Assembly (NCBI GenBank): GCA_023375675.1
Contig: JALQBC010000011.1
Coordinates: forward strand, 434,001-498,000
Length of the DNA: 64,000 nucleotides
Direction of reading: 5' to 3'
Origin: Cytospora piceicola
Lineage: Eukaryota > Ascomycota > Sordariomycetes > Diaporthales > Cytosporaceae
Shown here: positions 1 to 11,997 of the stretch, one piece after another
How positions within the stretch are numbered: the stretch's first letter is position 1
How the letters are laid out: each line of letters opens with the position of its first letter
Translations under genes and position numbers: made by a program
Notes under the pieces: generated by a model
What the model was told of the DNA's origin: nothing
Database searches by the model: none
The model's input: the letters and a program-made list of their open reading frames with translations, nothing else

Positions 1-2
1 CA

Positions 3-1262
3 GCAGCACACGCGAGCTCAGGGGACAACAACCAGGACGGCGCGATAGTCGGCCTGGCGGGCGGCGGCCCGGACCGATACATCGCGATGCAGGGCCCGAA
101 GCTGAAAACCGCGGACCACGTATGGCGCATGGTCGTGGAGCAGCTTGAGAGCCCTGGGGTTATCGTGATGCTGACGGAGACGCATGAGGCGAACATGGAG
201 AAATGTTACCCCTACTTTCCCCGCGGCCCAGAGGATCCGCCGCTGGAGGTCAATAGAAAGGACGAATTCGGCGACGGCTTCAGGGCGACTGTGCGCTGCG
301 AGGCGATCGAGGAGACGGAGGCAGGGGAGGCCATCGAGCTGAGGAAGTTGGTGGTCAGGGTGTACAAGGAGCCGAGGAAAGAGACAAGTGTCAATGGCAG
401 CACTGAAAGTGGAAGCGCGCCTAGGTCCGAGATGCCGGTCGACGAGAACGGCGATGTGAAGATGCTGTCGCCACAGAAAACACCACTGGAGGACGGGGTG
501 GCAGACGACGCCAGTGACGGCAGCGGCGTCACCGTGGAACTGGACCGACCGGCGGAGGGTGGCGAGCCCTCGGCGCCGTCGCTACCGTCGCCAATCGAGA
601 CACCCGACGACTACGAGGAGCGCACGGTCTGGCACTTCCTCTACAAGAAGTGGCCCGACTTCGGCGTCCCGGCCCTCGAGGACCTCGACAGCTTCTTCCA
701 GCTGATGCGGCTCTCGCGCGAGAAGAACGCCCGGCCCGAGAACCCGCGCGTCGTGCACTGCAGCGCGGGCGTCGGCAGGAGCGGGACGTTCATCGCGCTG
801 GAGCACCTCATCAGGGAGCTCGACGCCGGGGTGCTGGAGGACTGGGACTCGCCCGCGCACTTCCGGAGGTCGAACCCGGGGGGCGGCGGCGGCGGCGACG
901 GCGGCGCCGGGGGCCAGGACGGACAAGAAGGCGCCCCGGGCGAGGAGGCCGGCGGGGCGGACGCGGGGCGCCAGGGGGCGGCGGCGGAGGTCGAGGGCGA
1001 CGACCTCATCTTCCACACGGTCAACCAGCTCCGCGAGCAGAGGCGCCACATGGTGCAGGCGGACTCGCAGTACCTCTTCATCTACCAGGTCATGCGCAAG
1101 CTGTGGGAGGACAGGTACGGCCCGGCCGGGGGCGGGGGCGGGGACGGGGGGGCGCCGGCCGCGGCCGCGGCGGCGCAGCAGGTCGCCGACGCCGATTACA
1201 TGGGGAACAACGGGGCCCCCGCGGCTAAGAGGCTGGAGGTCGACCCCTTTGTCGAGGAGTAG
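3..1262 (+). CDS. Classical protein tyrosine phosphatase, 3' part (5' end outside window)
   Basis: The frame is open from the first bases of the window to a TAG at 1260-1262 (about 419 residues), so the start codon lies upstream. The order of PTP motifs is canonical: RYIAMQGP near 81-104 (substrate-recognition YIA.QGP motif), the WPDFGVP general-acid loop near 651, the P-loop HCSAGVGRSGT near 756 with nucleophilic Cys and phosphate-binding Arg, and the Q-loop region RRHMVQADSQY near 1040. It should remove phosphate from phosphotyrosine in signalling proteins, like yeast Ptp1 or fission yeast Pyp1; substrates cannot be told from sequence. Two low-complexity inserts stand out: an acidic/Ser insert ahead of the WPD loop and a Gly-rich insert after the P-loop. 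The C-terminal tail is Gly/Ala-rich. Family assignment is very secure; the Pyp-type subgroup is inference. Confidence 0.95.
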   Translation, partial: AAHASSGDNNQDGAIVGLAGGGPDRYIAMQGPKLKTADHVWRMVVEQLESPGVIVMLTETHEANMEKCYPYFPRGPEDPPLEVNRKDEFGDGFRATVRCEAIEETEAGEAIELRKLVVRVYKEPRKETSVNGSTESGSAPRSEMPVDENGDVKMLSPQKTPLEDGVADDASDGSGVTVELDRPAEGGEPSAPSLPSPIETPDDYEERTVWHFLYKKWPDFGVPALEDLDSFFQLMRLSREKNARPENPRVVHCSAGVGRSGTFIALEHLIRELDAGVLEDWDSPAHFRRSNPGGGGGGDGGAGGQDGQEGAPGEEAGGADAGRQGAAAEVEGDDLIFHTVNQLREQRRHMVQADSQYLFIYQVMRKLWEDRYGPAGGGGGDGGAPAAAAAAQQVADADYMGNNGAPAAKRLEVDPFVEE

Positions 1263-2397
1263 GGGTCCCGGCCGAGGAGGAAGACCAACAGGAGGGGGGA
1301 CGGCCGCGGTGGGACAGGCGATGCGAGGGGGGGTGGATTCTTGATACCCATACCGGCTGGTTTTGAGAGGCTGAGGAGCGTATCGTACGAGGGGGACGGG
1401 AGGGGGAGGTACAGGAGGAGGAGGCATTAGGGAACAGCGCGAGCGCCAGGTTATGGGGTGTTTTTTCTTGTTTTGTTTTGTCTTTTTAGAGGTTCGGTGT
1501 GCGTGCTTGCGACTAGGTATTATGGATAAGGGGGCAAAGGCAACGGTATTGTTTGAGCATAGCACAGGGAAATCGGGGCGGCCTCCATGTTTGTATTTAC
1601 GGAGGAGGGGTGGGGAACATGTAGCATCCTAATCCCCAACACATGGAATCTTTCGATACTAGGGAAAAGGAAAGCAAATTAATACGGTAGAAACAACGGA
1701 GGACAAGGCGGATCACGGTCCCAGGGGGAATGGAACCGGTGTCCGGAGGCACTCCTCATGCATCAGTGCCCGGTCTCACCGCGGGCTGTGTGGGAAGTTT
1801 GGTATTGTCGGTGTCGCATTGTATTTGTATAGCAGTGTAATAGAGCTGCGATGCGATGCGATCCCCCTATATGGAATAATGTCTTGTTCGATTCCTAGTA
1901 TATATCCTCTTTATGCCAGGTTTCCAATATGGACCTATCAGGACAGTACTTGATATTCACACTTCACCGTGATAAATCTTAGAATTCAGGAGGAGCTCCT
2001 CGGCGACAGGCGGTTTCGAAATGCCTTTCTTCTCTTCCCAGCGTACCACGCATACATTCTCCCTGTCGACAAGGACATTGACCTGTAATGCATACTAACG
2101 AGAGCTGTCACCTGCGTATGCCCTGATCCACAGCCACTCAGTAAACAAGTATTCGAATATACCGCTGCAGCAGATCAAGGCCCGTCCAACCCCGTCGGCA
2201 TATTACGGCACCTCCGAGTCGCTAGCTGCTTCACACGGTATGTAAATCGAGGCCCGGAACCTCTTTCGAGCCGTTGCTTTGACGGAGATATCGGGGTTGG
2301 GGCCGGTAGAAGGAACGGGTGTTAGGAGTCTGGGCCTATGGCCGGGAATAGGCGTTATCACTTCAAGCACGGAAGATAGGATATGATATGCCTGCTT

Positions 2398-2433
<36 letters not shown>

Positions 2434-2548
2434 CTCTCTCTTTCTCCCTCTCTTGAAATAATCACCAGATTCCGGCTCCCTCTTGCTCAACTCTCTCAAC
2501 CACATTCAGATACTAGGTATTATAATCCGCAGCAAAGAGACTTACACC
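1263..2548. other. Intergenic, PTP 3' flank to amidohydrolase remnant
   Basis: I see no gene. It holds the 3' flank of the phosphatase gene and ends in a (TA)n/(TC)n compound microsatellite at 2401-2441, about 110 bases before the pseudogene start. Confidence 0.6.
2401..2441. repeat. (TA)n-(TC)n compound microsatellite
   Basis: Fourteen TA units run directly into a TC run. It sits just upstream of the amidohydrolase remnant. Confidence 0.95.
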
Positions 2549-3213
2549 ATGGCGTCCCAGCCCATCCTCTTCAGAGGCGGGATCCTCCTCAGCCACGACG
2601 AGGACAACCACGTCGTCCCCACGCGGGGCCGACCTCCTCGTCGAGGGCAACACCATCACCCAGATCGACAAGGACATCTCGCCCCCCCCCCCCCGGCGCG
2701 GCCAAGGGTCTTCGACTGCGCGTCCAAGATCGTCTCCCCGGGCTTCAACAACACCCACGCTCACCTCTGGCAGGCGCGGTTCAAGGGCCTGCACTGCACC
2801 CCAACCCACACGCTGGTGGGGTACATGCCGCCAGGGTGCTACGCGGGGGGGGGCTTCTACAACCGCGCAGGGACCTGTCTGTCCTGGGGCCGGCTGGCCG
2901 GCGCGATGGAGAGCGTCTCGACGGCGGGACCCCACGACGGCGGTGGACCACGCGGTTTCTCAACCTGGGCCCCTGACTACCGTGGGTGTGAACTCCGCAC
3001 TACCTACCACTCACTCACTCGAGCGTCCGGGACGCGGAGGCGGTGGTGGTCGACGGGGTGGTGCGGAAGGAGGGAGGGGGGGGGCAGGCTGTGCGACGTC
3101 AAGGTGTGGGGGGGGGAGGGTGCCCCTGCGGGCCTGGGGGGAGGAGAGCGTGGCTGCCGGGACGGGCCTGGCCCTGGGGTGATGTCCGCGCGGGAGACTC
3201 GCTGAGGAAGCAG
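2549..3213 (+). pseudogene. Amidohydrolase (chlorohydrolase/guanine deaminase-like) remnant, internally deleted and frameshifted
   Basis: From the ATG at 2549 the translation reads like the N-terminus of a TRZ/ATZ-type amidohydrolase: PILFRGGILLSHDEDNHVV, then after a frame change near 2620 ADLLVEGNTITQIDKDI, then after a C-run near 2680-2695 back to IVSPGFNNTHAHLWQ, where H.H is the metal-binding pair. Near 2920-2950 a one-base shift is needed to recover DGGTT..VDHA. Only about 60 bases later (3022-3085) the frame reads SVRDAEAVVVDGVVRKEGG, which resembles the C-terminal strand of the same family. The central barrel, normally several hundred residues, is therefore missing. The enzyme would hydrolyse amide or amidine bonds in rings; this copy cannot be functional. 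Several frame changes lie in homopolymers, so some could be sequence errors, but the internal deletion is not explained that way. Confidence 0.75.
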
Positions 3214-4240
3214 GGAGGTTGATCAGGGGCAAGAATGACTGGGGGCGTGGACATTTTGGGGCCGGCTGAGGAGGCGCACCATCGACATTGTTCCACATGG
3301 GACCGATCGGCCATGGTCGAGAGATAGGCCGTTTGCTTGATGGGGGGGGGGGGGCGCGTAGACAGATGCCGATGCGCAGTCAGTCCGTCTCCCGGGGCCG
3401 GATCGAGAAACGATACTCCCGAGGGGACCAGTGATAATCTCTCGAGAGGGATGACAATAACGAGCGGGGTGTTGATTTCACCATGAAATCCTGCCGTGTG
3501 GTCGCAGGATCGCCACCATGTTCGTATTTGCTTTTTTTTTTGCTTGCCTCCTTTTTCTCCTCGTTCATTTTACGGATGCGTACCTTGGGACCCCATTGGG
3601 GGCGAGTGCGCGCGTGCGTGCCCAAGTGTGTGGCGAAGCTGAGAGCTCGGAATGTCACGACGCAGGACCCACGACGAAGTTCTGAAAAAGGAACCGAGAC
3701 CAGAACAAACACTTGTTGGTGTGGTCGTCCCTGGAGCTTCCGGACCGTGACGGCTAAATTCCGCTGGTATCAGAGCGAGAAGGTTGCAACGCAGTGACCC
3801 GTTTGACCGTAGGCGGAGTGTCACCGTGACTTGGTACTGATGGTATGTATGTCGTCTTCCGTGTTGTTTGTGTGAGGCGTGCCGTTTTATTTCGCTCTTT
3901 GACGATCCGATTTGTGCAAAGCCTCGGAATGTCACCGCGAGAATCCAACGGCTCAGATTTGAGTGCTGATGAAAGAGTGGGTGTGAAGCACTTGGCAGAG
4001 AATTGTTTCTTAATTCTTCCCAATCTGTTTCGATGGGCAGTCGCAGATGTTCAGCCGCAGTGACGGTTGTGGAGTTTTCAATCTCGACTTGACCAGCTCG
4101 ACAACTCGACACGGCTCATCACTGCCTGATGCGCTGATCCCCATGCTCGTCAAAATACACAGTACATACCTACTTAGTAGGTACCCCGATAATCCAGGAT
4201 GGTCCCCAGGGCTTGTCAGGATGTCAGGATGTTAGCATGT

Positions 4241-4270
4241 CAGGCTGACAGGCTGACAGGCTGACAGGCT
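4241..4270. repeat. Tandem CAGGCTGA repeat
   Basis: Almost four direct copies of an 8-mer, followed by diverged CAGGCTCG copies. Confidence 0.85.
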
Positions 4271-7200
4271 CGCCAGGCTCGCATGTCAGTGGAGACATCT
4301 GGAGCGGGAGATATTGAACCCCCGGAAGACCGGTGAGCGGTGAGCGACGACACATGACAATTATTTCATTGAGACTGACTGACCGGTCTGAACAAGAGAC
4401 AATTTTGAACTGGGACCCTCCGATACGACGGCACAGAAACCACATGGTGACCACGCGACACGCAAACAGGGATTAAGCATGCCCGAGCATGGGGGTCCGT
4501 ATATTGTCTATGTATGTTGTATATAGTGTATATATTGCATTGTATTGCGGGTAGTTGCCGTTGATGAGGTTATCGATGACGATGCGACTACTCACCATGG
4601 CCAACCGCGCCCTCTGTCTCTCTGTCTCTCAATATACCTAGGTATTCTATCTTATCCAAGGGGGTTTCAGAGAGCCAGGCGTATATCTACACAGCACTGG
4701 CACTGGTATTTCCTCGCTGGAGGTTTACGTATAGGAATCTCACCAATGGATTCTTACATACATACCTAGGTACCTACTGTAGGTACGTAGTAGTATTATC
4801 GAGATGAGCCGAGGCAAAGGATGGGCATCAAAGCCCTGACGCGCGGAAACCCAAATCCCCATCCAACGGATTGATTGGGTCAATGATCACCGACCGAGAA
4901 CCCGTGAAGCAACGGAGCAACGAAGCAACGAAGCGACGACTCCGGTGGCCGATCCAATGGTTGAGCTCTTGATACATCCTGACAGCCTGGACAGGTCACA
5001 ATTTCGATTATCGTTTTGTTCTCTCCTCTCCCCCCCCCCTTCAGCTTTGACGTATGCATTGCTTCTTGCCATGTTTGTGTTATACATCTGGTCCCGGTCC
5101 ATTATTACCTACCTGGGTACTCCACTGCCGGGATTATGTACTAAATTACCTGACCTCTACCAAGGTATCAATTGATGTTTACTAACCTTGCATGTACAAA
5201 ACTTTGTCAGTTCGCACGTAGCAGGCCTGTATGACATCGAACCCCGAGTTGAAAACCCGACTGCCGAGGCCCTCCGGTCACTTACGTCCGTAGGGACGAA
5301 GTCACGGCTTTCTTGTACCCCGGATCTTAACGAACGGTCTTCCCGCCAAGGTTCAGGTTCACTCGCCTAGCGGTGTAAACGCGTACTAACATTACCATGA
5401 TGATGAATGGCTGGACGCCACATACGGAGGGCTGCAGCGGGATCATGTCCTTGCAACATTGAAGAGAGGGAGGAACCACATACTACAGTACATATCAAAG
5501 AGATCTACATACAGAGAGGTGTTATTCCTCCCAGCAAGGTGTCCCTAGGTAGTTATCATTGTGTTAGCTGCCCCAGCAGCCCAGGTGGCACCCGAGCCCA
5601 CGGCCTCTTCCCGAGGGCCACCCGGGCGATACCTACTGTGTATTAGTGTCTCCGGGACCTGGGATAATAGAGTTGTTCTGGTTGTTTAGGTTGAATTCGT
5701 GTCTAGCCCAAGCCTGGGTTAGCGTTCGTCAAACTGCCGCGCCTTGTCCGTTTACTGACACGACTGACACGTCTGCCCAGGCTGGCAGGCTGGCAGGCTG
5801 GTTTGTTGGTTGTTTGGCTGTTTGGTTGGATGGTTTGCTTCGGTGCCGGTACTTGTTTGCCCCCCTTTTTTCTTCTTCTTTTTCGTCTTCGTTTCTTCCT
5901 TCGTTGTTCTCTTACTTCTCGCTTGCCTGAGTATTCGGAGCTTACTCCCCGTTACAGGATGCTGCTCTATCCCGCTACGGTCCCAATCTCCCCTGGTGAG
6001 ACGTTACGGTACACCCGACGGCGTTTCGTCGTCTTCTCAAACAGACAAAACCTTGACTTGGGTGGTGCTCCACCGATATGCTGGGAAGCTCCACCCCAAC
6101 GTACTAAGTACACCCTGCCTGGGACGCTGGGACGCTGGGACATGGGGCTCGATGATCTGCCATGTCCCCACTACACCCTACACCCACGCACTTCTGGCAC
6201 TTCCCAAACCCTGGGCTTGCCCTGCTCTCGTGGCTGCTGCGGTTGGGCATGGGATCCCTGGAAAGATGTGCTGTTCGTCCCTGAGTTCTAGAAGTTTTCC
6301 ATTCAGTCCGGAACATGCACGCCTGGCACGGCCTGCACACGGTAACCAGTTTCCCTCGCCTTGTTGCCGCCTCATTACTAAAATAAATAAAAACAACGGC
6401 CCCGCCAATGCCTTGGTCCCCAGTTTATTCTTATGTACTCGAGCCGGAAAGCTGTGGAGGCTCCACCCTTTCTGCCAGCCATCGACGCATGTTTCTTTCC
6501 CTTTTCTTTTTTTTTGGTCGCGTCGCGGGTTTGCGGAGAAAAGACGAGTTGCAACATTTGAGAAATAGAGGGGAAAGGAGTCTGGGGAATAAGAAGCCTG
6601 AAGTTTAAAGGGAATCCTTCGGCCTACTGAACTTTCTTGTAGATACCTAGTACTGTATTCATCCCAACACCAAACGGCACGAGTCAGCACTGGAGCTCGT
6701 TCCTGCTCATAGAATGTCTGGTGCGGTAATACCCGAGTGAGTGGCCCGAGGGAAGGGAGTTTTGTCGGTTATTACAGTAACATACATTGTACAAGCCTTT
6801 CCCTTGATCGTCATCTCACCTGCACCACCGGGCCAGGCCAGCATCACCAATCACCAATCACCCCGGCTAGCGGGTGCCCAGGTGGGCGGGCAGTGCGGGC
6901 GGCGGCGGCGGCGGCAGCGGATGATGCGCAGCGCAGAGTTGACATGCTGGTGCGTGCGATGCTGGTACTACTGTGGTAAGTAGCTGGAACAGCGGAGTGG
7001 GTCGACTCTTTGTTTCCTCGATATTATGTACATACTCCTACATAGCAGCATAGATACCTACCTACGACCTCGGGAGGCCTACCTAGGTACATACTGCAGA
7101 TACATAACATAGTGGCATACTATATACACACAGTATATATGTATGTATATACGTACGTACCGAGTCGTCGCACCGAGTCGTCAACGGCCAACGGCCAACC

Positions 7201-8265
7201 GTTCCAACCTGCAAGGTAGGCAAGCCGAGCTAGGAACTGCAGGTTAACGATACTAGTGTGCTGCAGGACAAGGAGGACTCTATTAGGTAGCATACTGGCA
7301 TACTGCACCATAGGATTCAATAGGGTTGTAGCTAGTCGAGGGGGGCGCTCCGCATGGCAACTGGACGATTACACGACCAGAACCTCGATTGGGACCAAAA
7401 CAGAGAGAAGAGGGAGGGAAGGAAAGGGAAGAGAAGAAAGAAAGGAAGGGCGCTGGCCATTCTCGGGATCTGGGGACCAAAGTGGAGATGAGATGGCTTT
7501 TTAGTTTATGAGAGGAGATCACTTGATCCCAGCTGGAGGAGCTCTGCTGGGGTTGCAGGATTTCAGCTTGCAAAACAAGAGGGGGGGAGAGAGAGAGAGA
7601 GAGAACTACCTAAGGAACTTAGTCGAGGATTATAATACATGGGGTGTGTGGTGTGTAGTGGTAATATTATTTCCTCTTTGGGCATTCTCGTCCGGTCAGA
7701 TTTACGGCATTACATATCAACTCGTTACAGGATACTTTGGGTATATAAAACCCAAGCCTTGTTGCACAACGCCCGCCCGCTTGAATTACATACATGGCAC
7801 ACTTTACACCCCACGACTCACGACTCACGATCAATGTGTATTCACGACTGAAACGGGTTCGCGGTTGAGGAATCGATCAATCAGATATACCTGGCGCCTC
7901 TCCAGTGCTTCGAGTTTCTTCTTCCGAGTCCTTCTTGCCTACTACATACCTACTACATACCTAGGTATATACATATATATATATACACATATATATACAT
8001 ATATACACACATGCTTTTCTTTTTCATCTCTTACCAGCGATATCCGAAGCTAAGAGGCTCACGGTCTCTTTCCGTTCCAGAACCAGTTGACCAAGAAGAG
8101 TTCCCGTTCCCGCGACAGGTTCATCCCAGGCGCCATCATCCGGAGTGCTTTCCCGCCAATTACTAAGGAGCCGCAATCACAAGCCAATTCTATCGCCAAT
8201 TCTATCGCCAATTCCGTCTCTCCCATCCCATCTCTCCATCGCCCACCACGCAGCCAACCACGCAA

Positions 8266-8307
8266 CCAGCCAGCCAGCCAGCCAGCCAACCAACCAGCCA
8301 ACCAACC
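8266..8307. repeat. (CCAG)n/(CCAA)n tetranucleotide tract
   Basis: Interleaved CCAG and CCAA units. Confidence 0.9.
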
Positions 8308-8889
8308 CTGGGCCATCCTTTCCTTATTACCAACCTGCCAACCTCCGGAGTGGTTTCCCTGACCACCCACCCAACCGACTCTTGAGTGCACGATTCGGGC
8401 GCATTTGAGAGCTTCGTAAACAAACTCTTTGGGGTTCGGTTGTATGCAACTTGGGTGGCATCATTGTCCCGAGCTACCGAAAACCAAAGCAAAAAAAACC
8501 ACCACACGATCCTTGTTGGGACGGGGACGCAGACGCCAGACGCCAGACACGGACACGGACGCAGATGCAAGCTGCGCGATACGGACGGACCTCGACAGCC
8601 GGAGCACTTCTCACTCTCTCACTCGCTCTCTTCACTCTCCCTCTCCTTCTCGTACTCGAATCGTCCCACAGTCTGGAACTCGTCTAGAGATCTCCACCAA
8701 GGCGCGCACCTATATCTGCAAGCCACCTCTCTTGCCATTTCGAACCTCGAGCTACCAGCTGCCGAGTTTACGAGCTAGTGCAGCCCGTATATCCATTCCC
8801 CCGACTCGACCGAGTATCGGATCGGGGACACTGACAGCCATTGATAAACCTTGGAATACATACCGATCAGAAAACAAAGGACCACCACT

Positions 8890-8950
8890 TGCTATTGCTA
8901 CTATTATTATTATTACTACTACTACTACTACTATTACTACCACCACCACC
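8890..8950. repeat. Trinucleotide tract (TAT/TAC/CAC)n
   Basis: ATT/ACT units grade into ACC units; some frames read as a meaningless poly-Tyr/Leu/Thr peptide. Confidence 0.85.
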
Positions 8951-10518
8951 TCCGCCTCCACCTCCACCTCCACTACATACCACCACCTGCATACATCAAC
9001 TCGACAAGCTGCTGCAGCAAGTTGCAACCTAGGGCTACCACTCTGTCTGCATGGTCGCATCGCATCCCGCTTCTGATTCTGATTCTGATTCTGATTCATG
9101 ATTCACGACTCCCTCCCACCCCAAACCTTTTGTTTCTTCTTTTGACCGGAATCTCCGCGACGACTTTATCGGCCTGGATGGTGCATGTGCATCTTCCAGA
9201 CACAACCCTCCCTGTCAAATCGAAGCTGCATTAATATTCTTCCCCACATTGTCTGGCAGGCATCGCAAGGAACCGAGCCAGGATCCGGAGTCCGACACAG
9301 GTTGTACTGTGGTGCTACTGTACAGAGTACATCCAACAGATTGCTGTCGGTAATAAGGACAGGAAGATATAGAGTGCAGCGTCATGACGTCGATAGTGAG
9401 TTTTGCCCATGTCCTCCCTTCTGAAGATTATCAAGAGCGTCCTCTCTCTATTTTACCATGTCTGTCCTGCGCCATTTGCCTACTGCACCCTGCTCTCTGC
9501 CCCCTGTCGTTGTTGGACCGCTGGGTTGTTTCCATTCTATCTACATTACAATGCAACTCAACTGCAGTACATACACCCGACGACAATGCATGACATACAT
9601 ACCTAGGTATACATCACCTGCTATCAAAACTCCCGTCTCCAACCAACCCCTCTCCAGCATCACCATGTTGCATTCCTCACCGGTTGCCCCAAGCAATGTT
9701 GGGTGACTTGGGTGTGGGTGACTTGGATGATTTGGATGAGTTGGATGAGTTGGGGTTTTGGCTGGATTCGATGCGACTGTGAATGAAGGGAGAAGTTTAT
9801 CCCGTGTCTACACACCACACCACAACACTGCCAAAGTTGGATCCCTCCCCCCAGAGTCGACATCAGCCTATAATAGACTTTCGTCCTACACACCACACCA
9901 TGCATGCACCTCACAAGCTCTAGATAGGTACCTTGGGATTCTCCAAGGAGTCATGTTGGTACTACCACCCCCCTTCCCCTTCCCCTTCCCCCTTTCACCC
10001 ACCCCTCCCATCTCCCCCCCTGCTCCTTTATCCCACGCCGTCCTCTCTCTGCCCTGTCTGCATACTATGCAGCATCTCCTTCACCGCCTCACCGTCTCAC
10101 CTTTGCCCTCCCATCCTCTGCGTCAACCCCCGGGTTCCCAGCTTACGGGAACCGCGCTGTGTCCGGCCCCCACGTCACACCATTGGAATGGACCATGAGA
10201 CACTTTTGCACTTTGTCAAACGGAACCCAACGCGGCTTTCTCGACCTTCCTTTTCCCTGATTTTCCCTAAAAATGGACCGCTGTCGCCCACGGATTGGTT
10301 CCCGGCCTTCCTTCTGGGATGTCCCCGTGCGACCAGGACGTCGGCCAATCCTCATATCTGACGTCTGACACAACATCATATCATCCCCTCCCTCCCTCCG
10401 TTCTCTTTTAGCTCCCGGGCGTCATCTGCTCTTCCTAATCCACGCTGCCTTTTCTGTCTTACTTGACCCACATCCTGGACCAGTTCGTGATAATGGTCGC
10501 ATAGCAGGCTAGACCATC

Positions 10519-11997
10519 ATGATACTAATCCCCGGTGTCCAGCTATGTCTGGCGCACTATTGTGACGTCCACGGCCCGACACCGCTTATGGTCACGGAGG
10601 GCCTACCGGTTCCATGCAGCGCATGCTATGAAGATGCGTCTTACGCGGATAGCGAACGACCGCCCTCGAGCGCCAGTACCCCCTCGTCTGTCCATTCGAG
10701 CGCCGCCATCACCGAGGCCCTGAAGATGCTGAACGTCGACGGCAAGCGAAACCGTTCTTCCGAACAAGACGGACCCACAAATCGTGCTGCGCCTCGTCGC
10801 CCAAACCAGCTATCGTCAACAGCAGCCCTTGACACACCACCAGCCAGCCCTCGACATCCGACAGATTCGTTGTCACAAAATGGAGGATCCCTTGCGCGCC
10901 GCGAGTCAAATTACAGGAGGACTTACGATGACACCGTGACAAAACGGGCTGGACCTTGCGACAACTGTGCGCTGACTCTGCCCAAACGGCAAGAGAGCAC
11001 CTCGAGAGGAGGAGGCGCAGACGCAGGGCCGACATTACGCACGCGCGCACCTTATGCCCGAGTCTATGGCAGTGGTGTACCAGGCGACGCTTCACCGACC
11101 AACTCGGCCTCAACCATCTCTGACGAGGATGAGCAACCCCGGAGACCAACCCACCGCCGGACAGGCACCCTCACATCAACCACCTCCCGCTCGAGCGCAA
11201 GCTCCTCGTCGCATATGAACGGACACACCCACTACCTGGACTACACCTCGACCCACGAGCCCGTCGTGCCCTCTTCCTTCTCCATAGTTCGCGCTTCCTG
11301 TATCCGCACCCTATCCTTCGAGACCTTGCCGAGGGGCACCGCGACGAACGCGGGCAACGCACCCCTCTCCCCCACCGCATCCGGCTTCGTAACGACGCAC
11401 AGCCCCGGCGCGGCCGCGTCCGGGGGCCCCATCTTCTTTGGCGACCCGAGCGCGGGGTACACGACGGCGTACATCTTCCGCATACCGGACGTGCACGCGC
11501 GCGGGCACAAGCGCGTGTACGCCTTCCTCGCGCTGTCGACGCACCGCGAGCGCCTGGCCATGAAGACCTTCAACTTCCTGTCCAACGCGTTCCGCGAGCT
11601 CGCCTCGTGGATCCAGGGGCTGGCCGAGGCCGAGGCCGAGAGGTACGCCAACGACTCGAGCGCGGCCAGCAGCCCGCTGTCGGCAGGGGGCCTCTACGGC
11701 GGCGGCGGCGGGCCGGGCGTGGGCGTGGGCATGGGTATGGGCATGGGCATGCCGCAGGGCCAGACCGCGGAGAACAACAACGGCAACAGCAACAGCAACA
11801 GCACCACCGGCAGCGGGTTCCTGTCGGGCGGCATGGGCGGCCTCTCGCGGCGCATGGGCGGCGGCTACGGGGGCGGCGGCGTGAGCCTCAGGGCGAGGGG
11901 CCTGGCGGAGCTGGTCGGCCTGCCCGACTTCTTCATCGAGCTGCACTCGCGGTTCGTGCGGCTGCTGTTCGAGCTGGGCGTCGTGCTCAGCTCGTGA
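10519..11997 (+). CDS. LST7: Folliculin-family protein Lst7
   Basis: Ends at a TGA at 11995-11997 (492 residues from the ATG at 10519). Family landmarks: LAHYCDVHGPTPLMVTEGLP near the N-terminus, a second Cys pair CDNC (residues about 150-153), FSIVRASCIRTLSFE (about 254-268) and GPIFFGD (about 300-306), which match human folliculin in order. Lst7 pairs with Lst4 as a GTPase-activating complex for the Gtr2/RagC GTPase at the vacuole in amino-acid signalling to TORC1. Long Ser/Thr-rich and Gly/Met-rich inserts separate the longin-domain blocks. Like yeast Lst7 it lacks a long C-terminal DENN part. The start is doubtful: the 5' coding bases (tactaat ... gtccag) look like a branch point and 3' splice site, so the true first exon may lie upstream, with coding resuming at about 10541. 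Confidence 0.9.
   Translation: MILIPGVQLCLAHYCDVHGPTPLMVTEGLPVPCSACYEDASYADSERPPSSASTPSSVHSSAAITEALKMLNVDGKRNRSSEQDGPTNRAAPRRPNQLSSTAALDTPPASPRHPTDSLSQNGGSLARRESNYRRTYDDTVTKRAGPCDNCALTLPKRQESTSRGGGADAGPTLRTRAPYARVYGSGVPGDASPTNSASTISDEDEQPRRPTHRRTGTLTSTTSRSSASSSSHMNGHTHYLDYTSTHEPVVPSSFSIVRASCIRTLSFETLPRGTATNAGNAPLSPTASGFVTTHSPGAAASGGPIFFGDPSAGYTTAYIFRIPDVHARGHKRVYAFLALSTHRERLAMKTFNFLSNAFRELASWIQGLAEAEAERYANDSSAASSPLSAGGLYGGGGGPGVGVGMGMGMGMPQGQTAENNNGNSNSNSTTGSGFLSGGMGGLSRRMGGGYGGGGVSLRARGLAELVGLPDFFIELHSRFVRLLFELGVVLSS

Larger units (their letters stand above)
3214..10518. other. 7.3 kb gene-free stretch with simple repeats
   Basis: I find no ORF with a recognisable domain on either strand. 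It contains a tandem 8-mer (CAGGCTGA, 4241-4270), a (CCAG)n/(CCAA)n tract at 8266-8307, a (TAC)n/(TAT)n tract at 8890-8950, pyrimidine-rich runs near 9965-10020, and five copies of the TACCTAGGTA decamer (4635, 4763, 7080, 7958, 9600). The right end should contain the LST7 promoter. Confidence 0.6.

Noticed and set aside
582..1565. Long - strand frame opposite the phosphatase gene (327 codons)
   Set aside because: It is the GC-rich antisense shadow of the phosphatase codons; no domain and Pro/Arg-biased composition.
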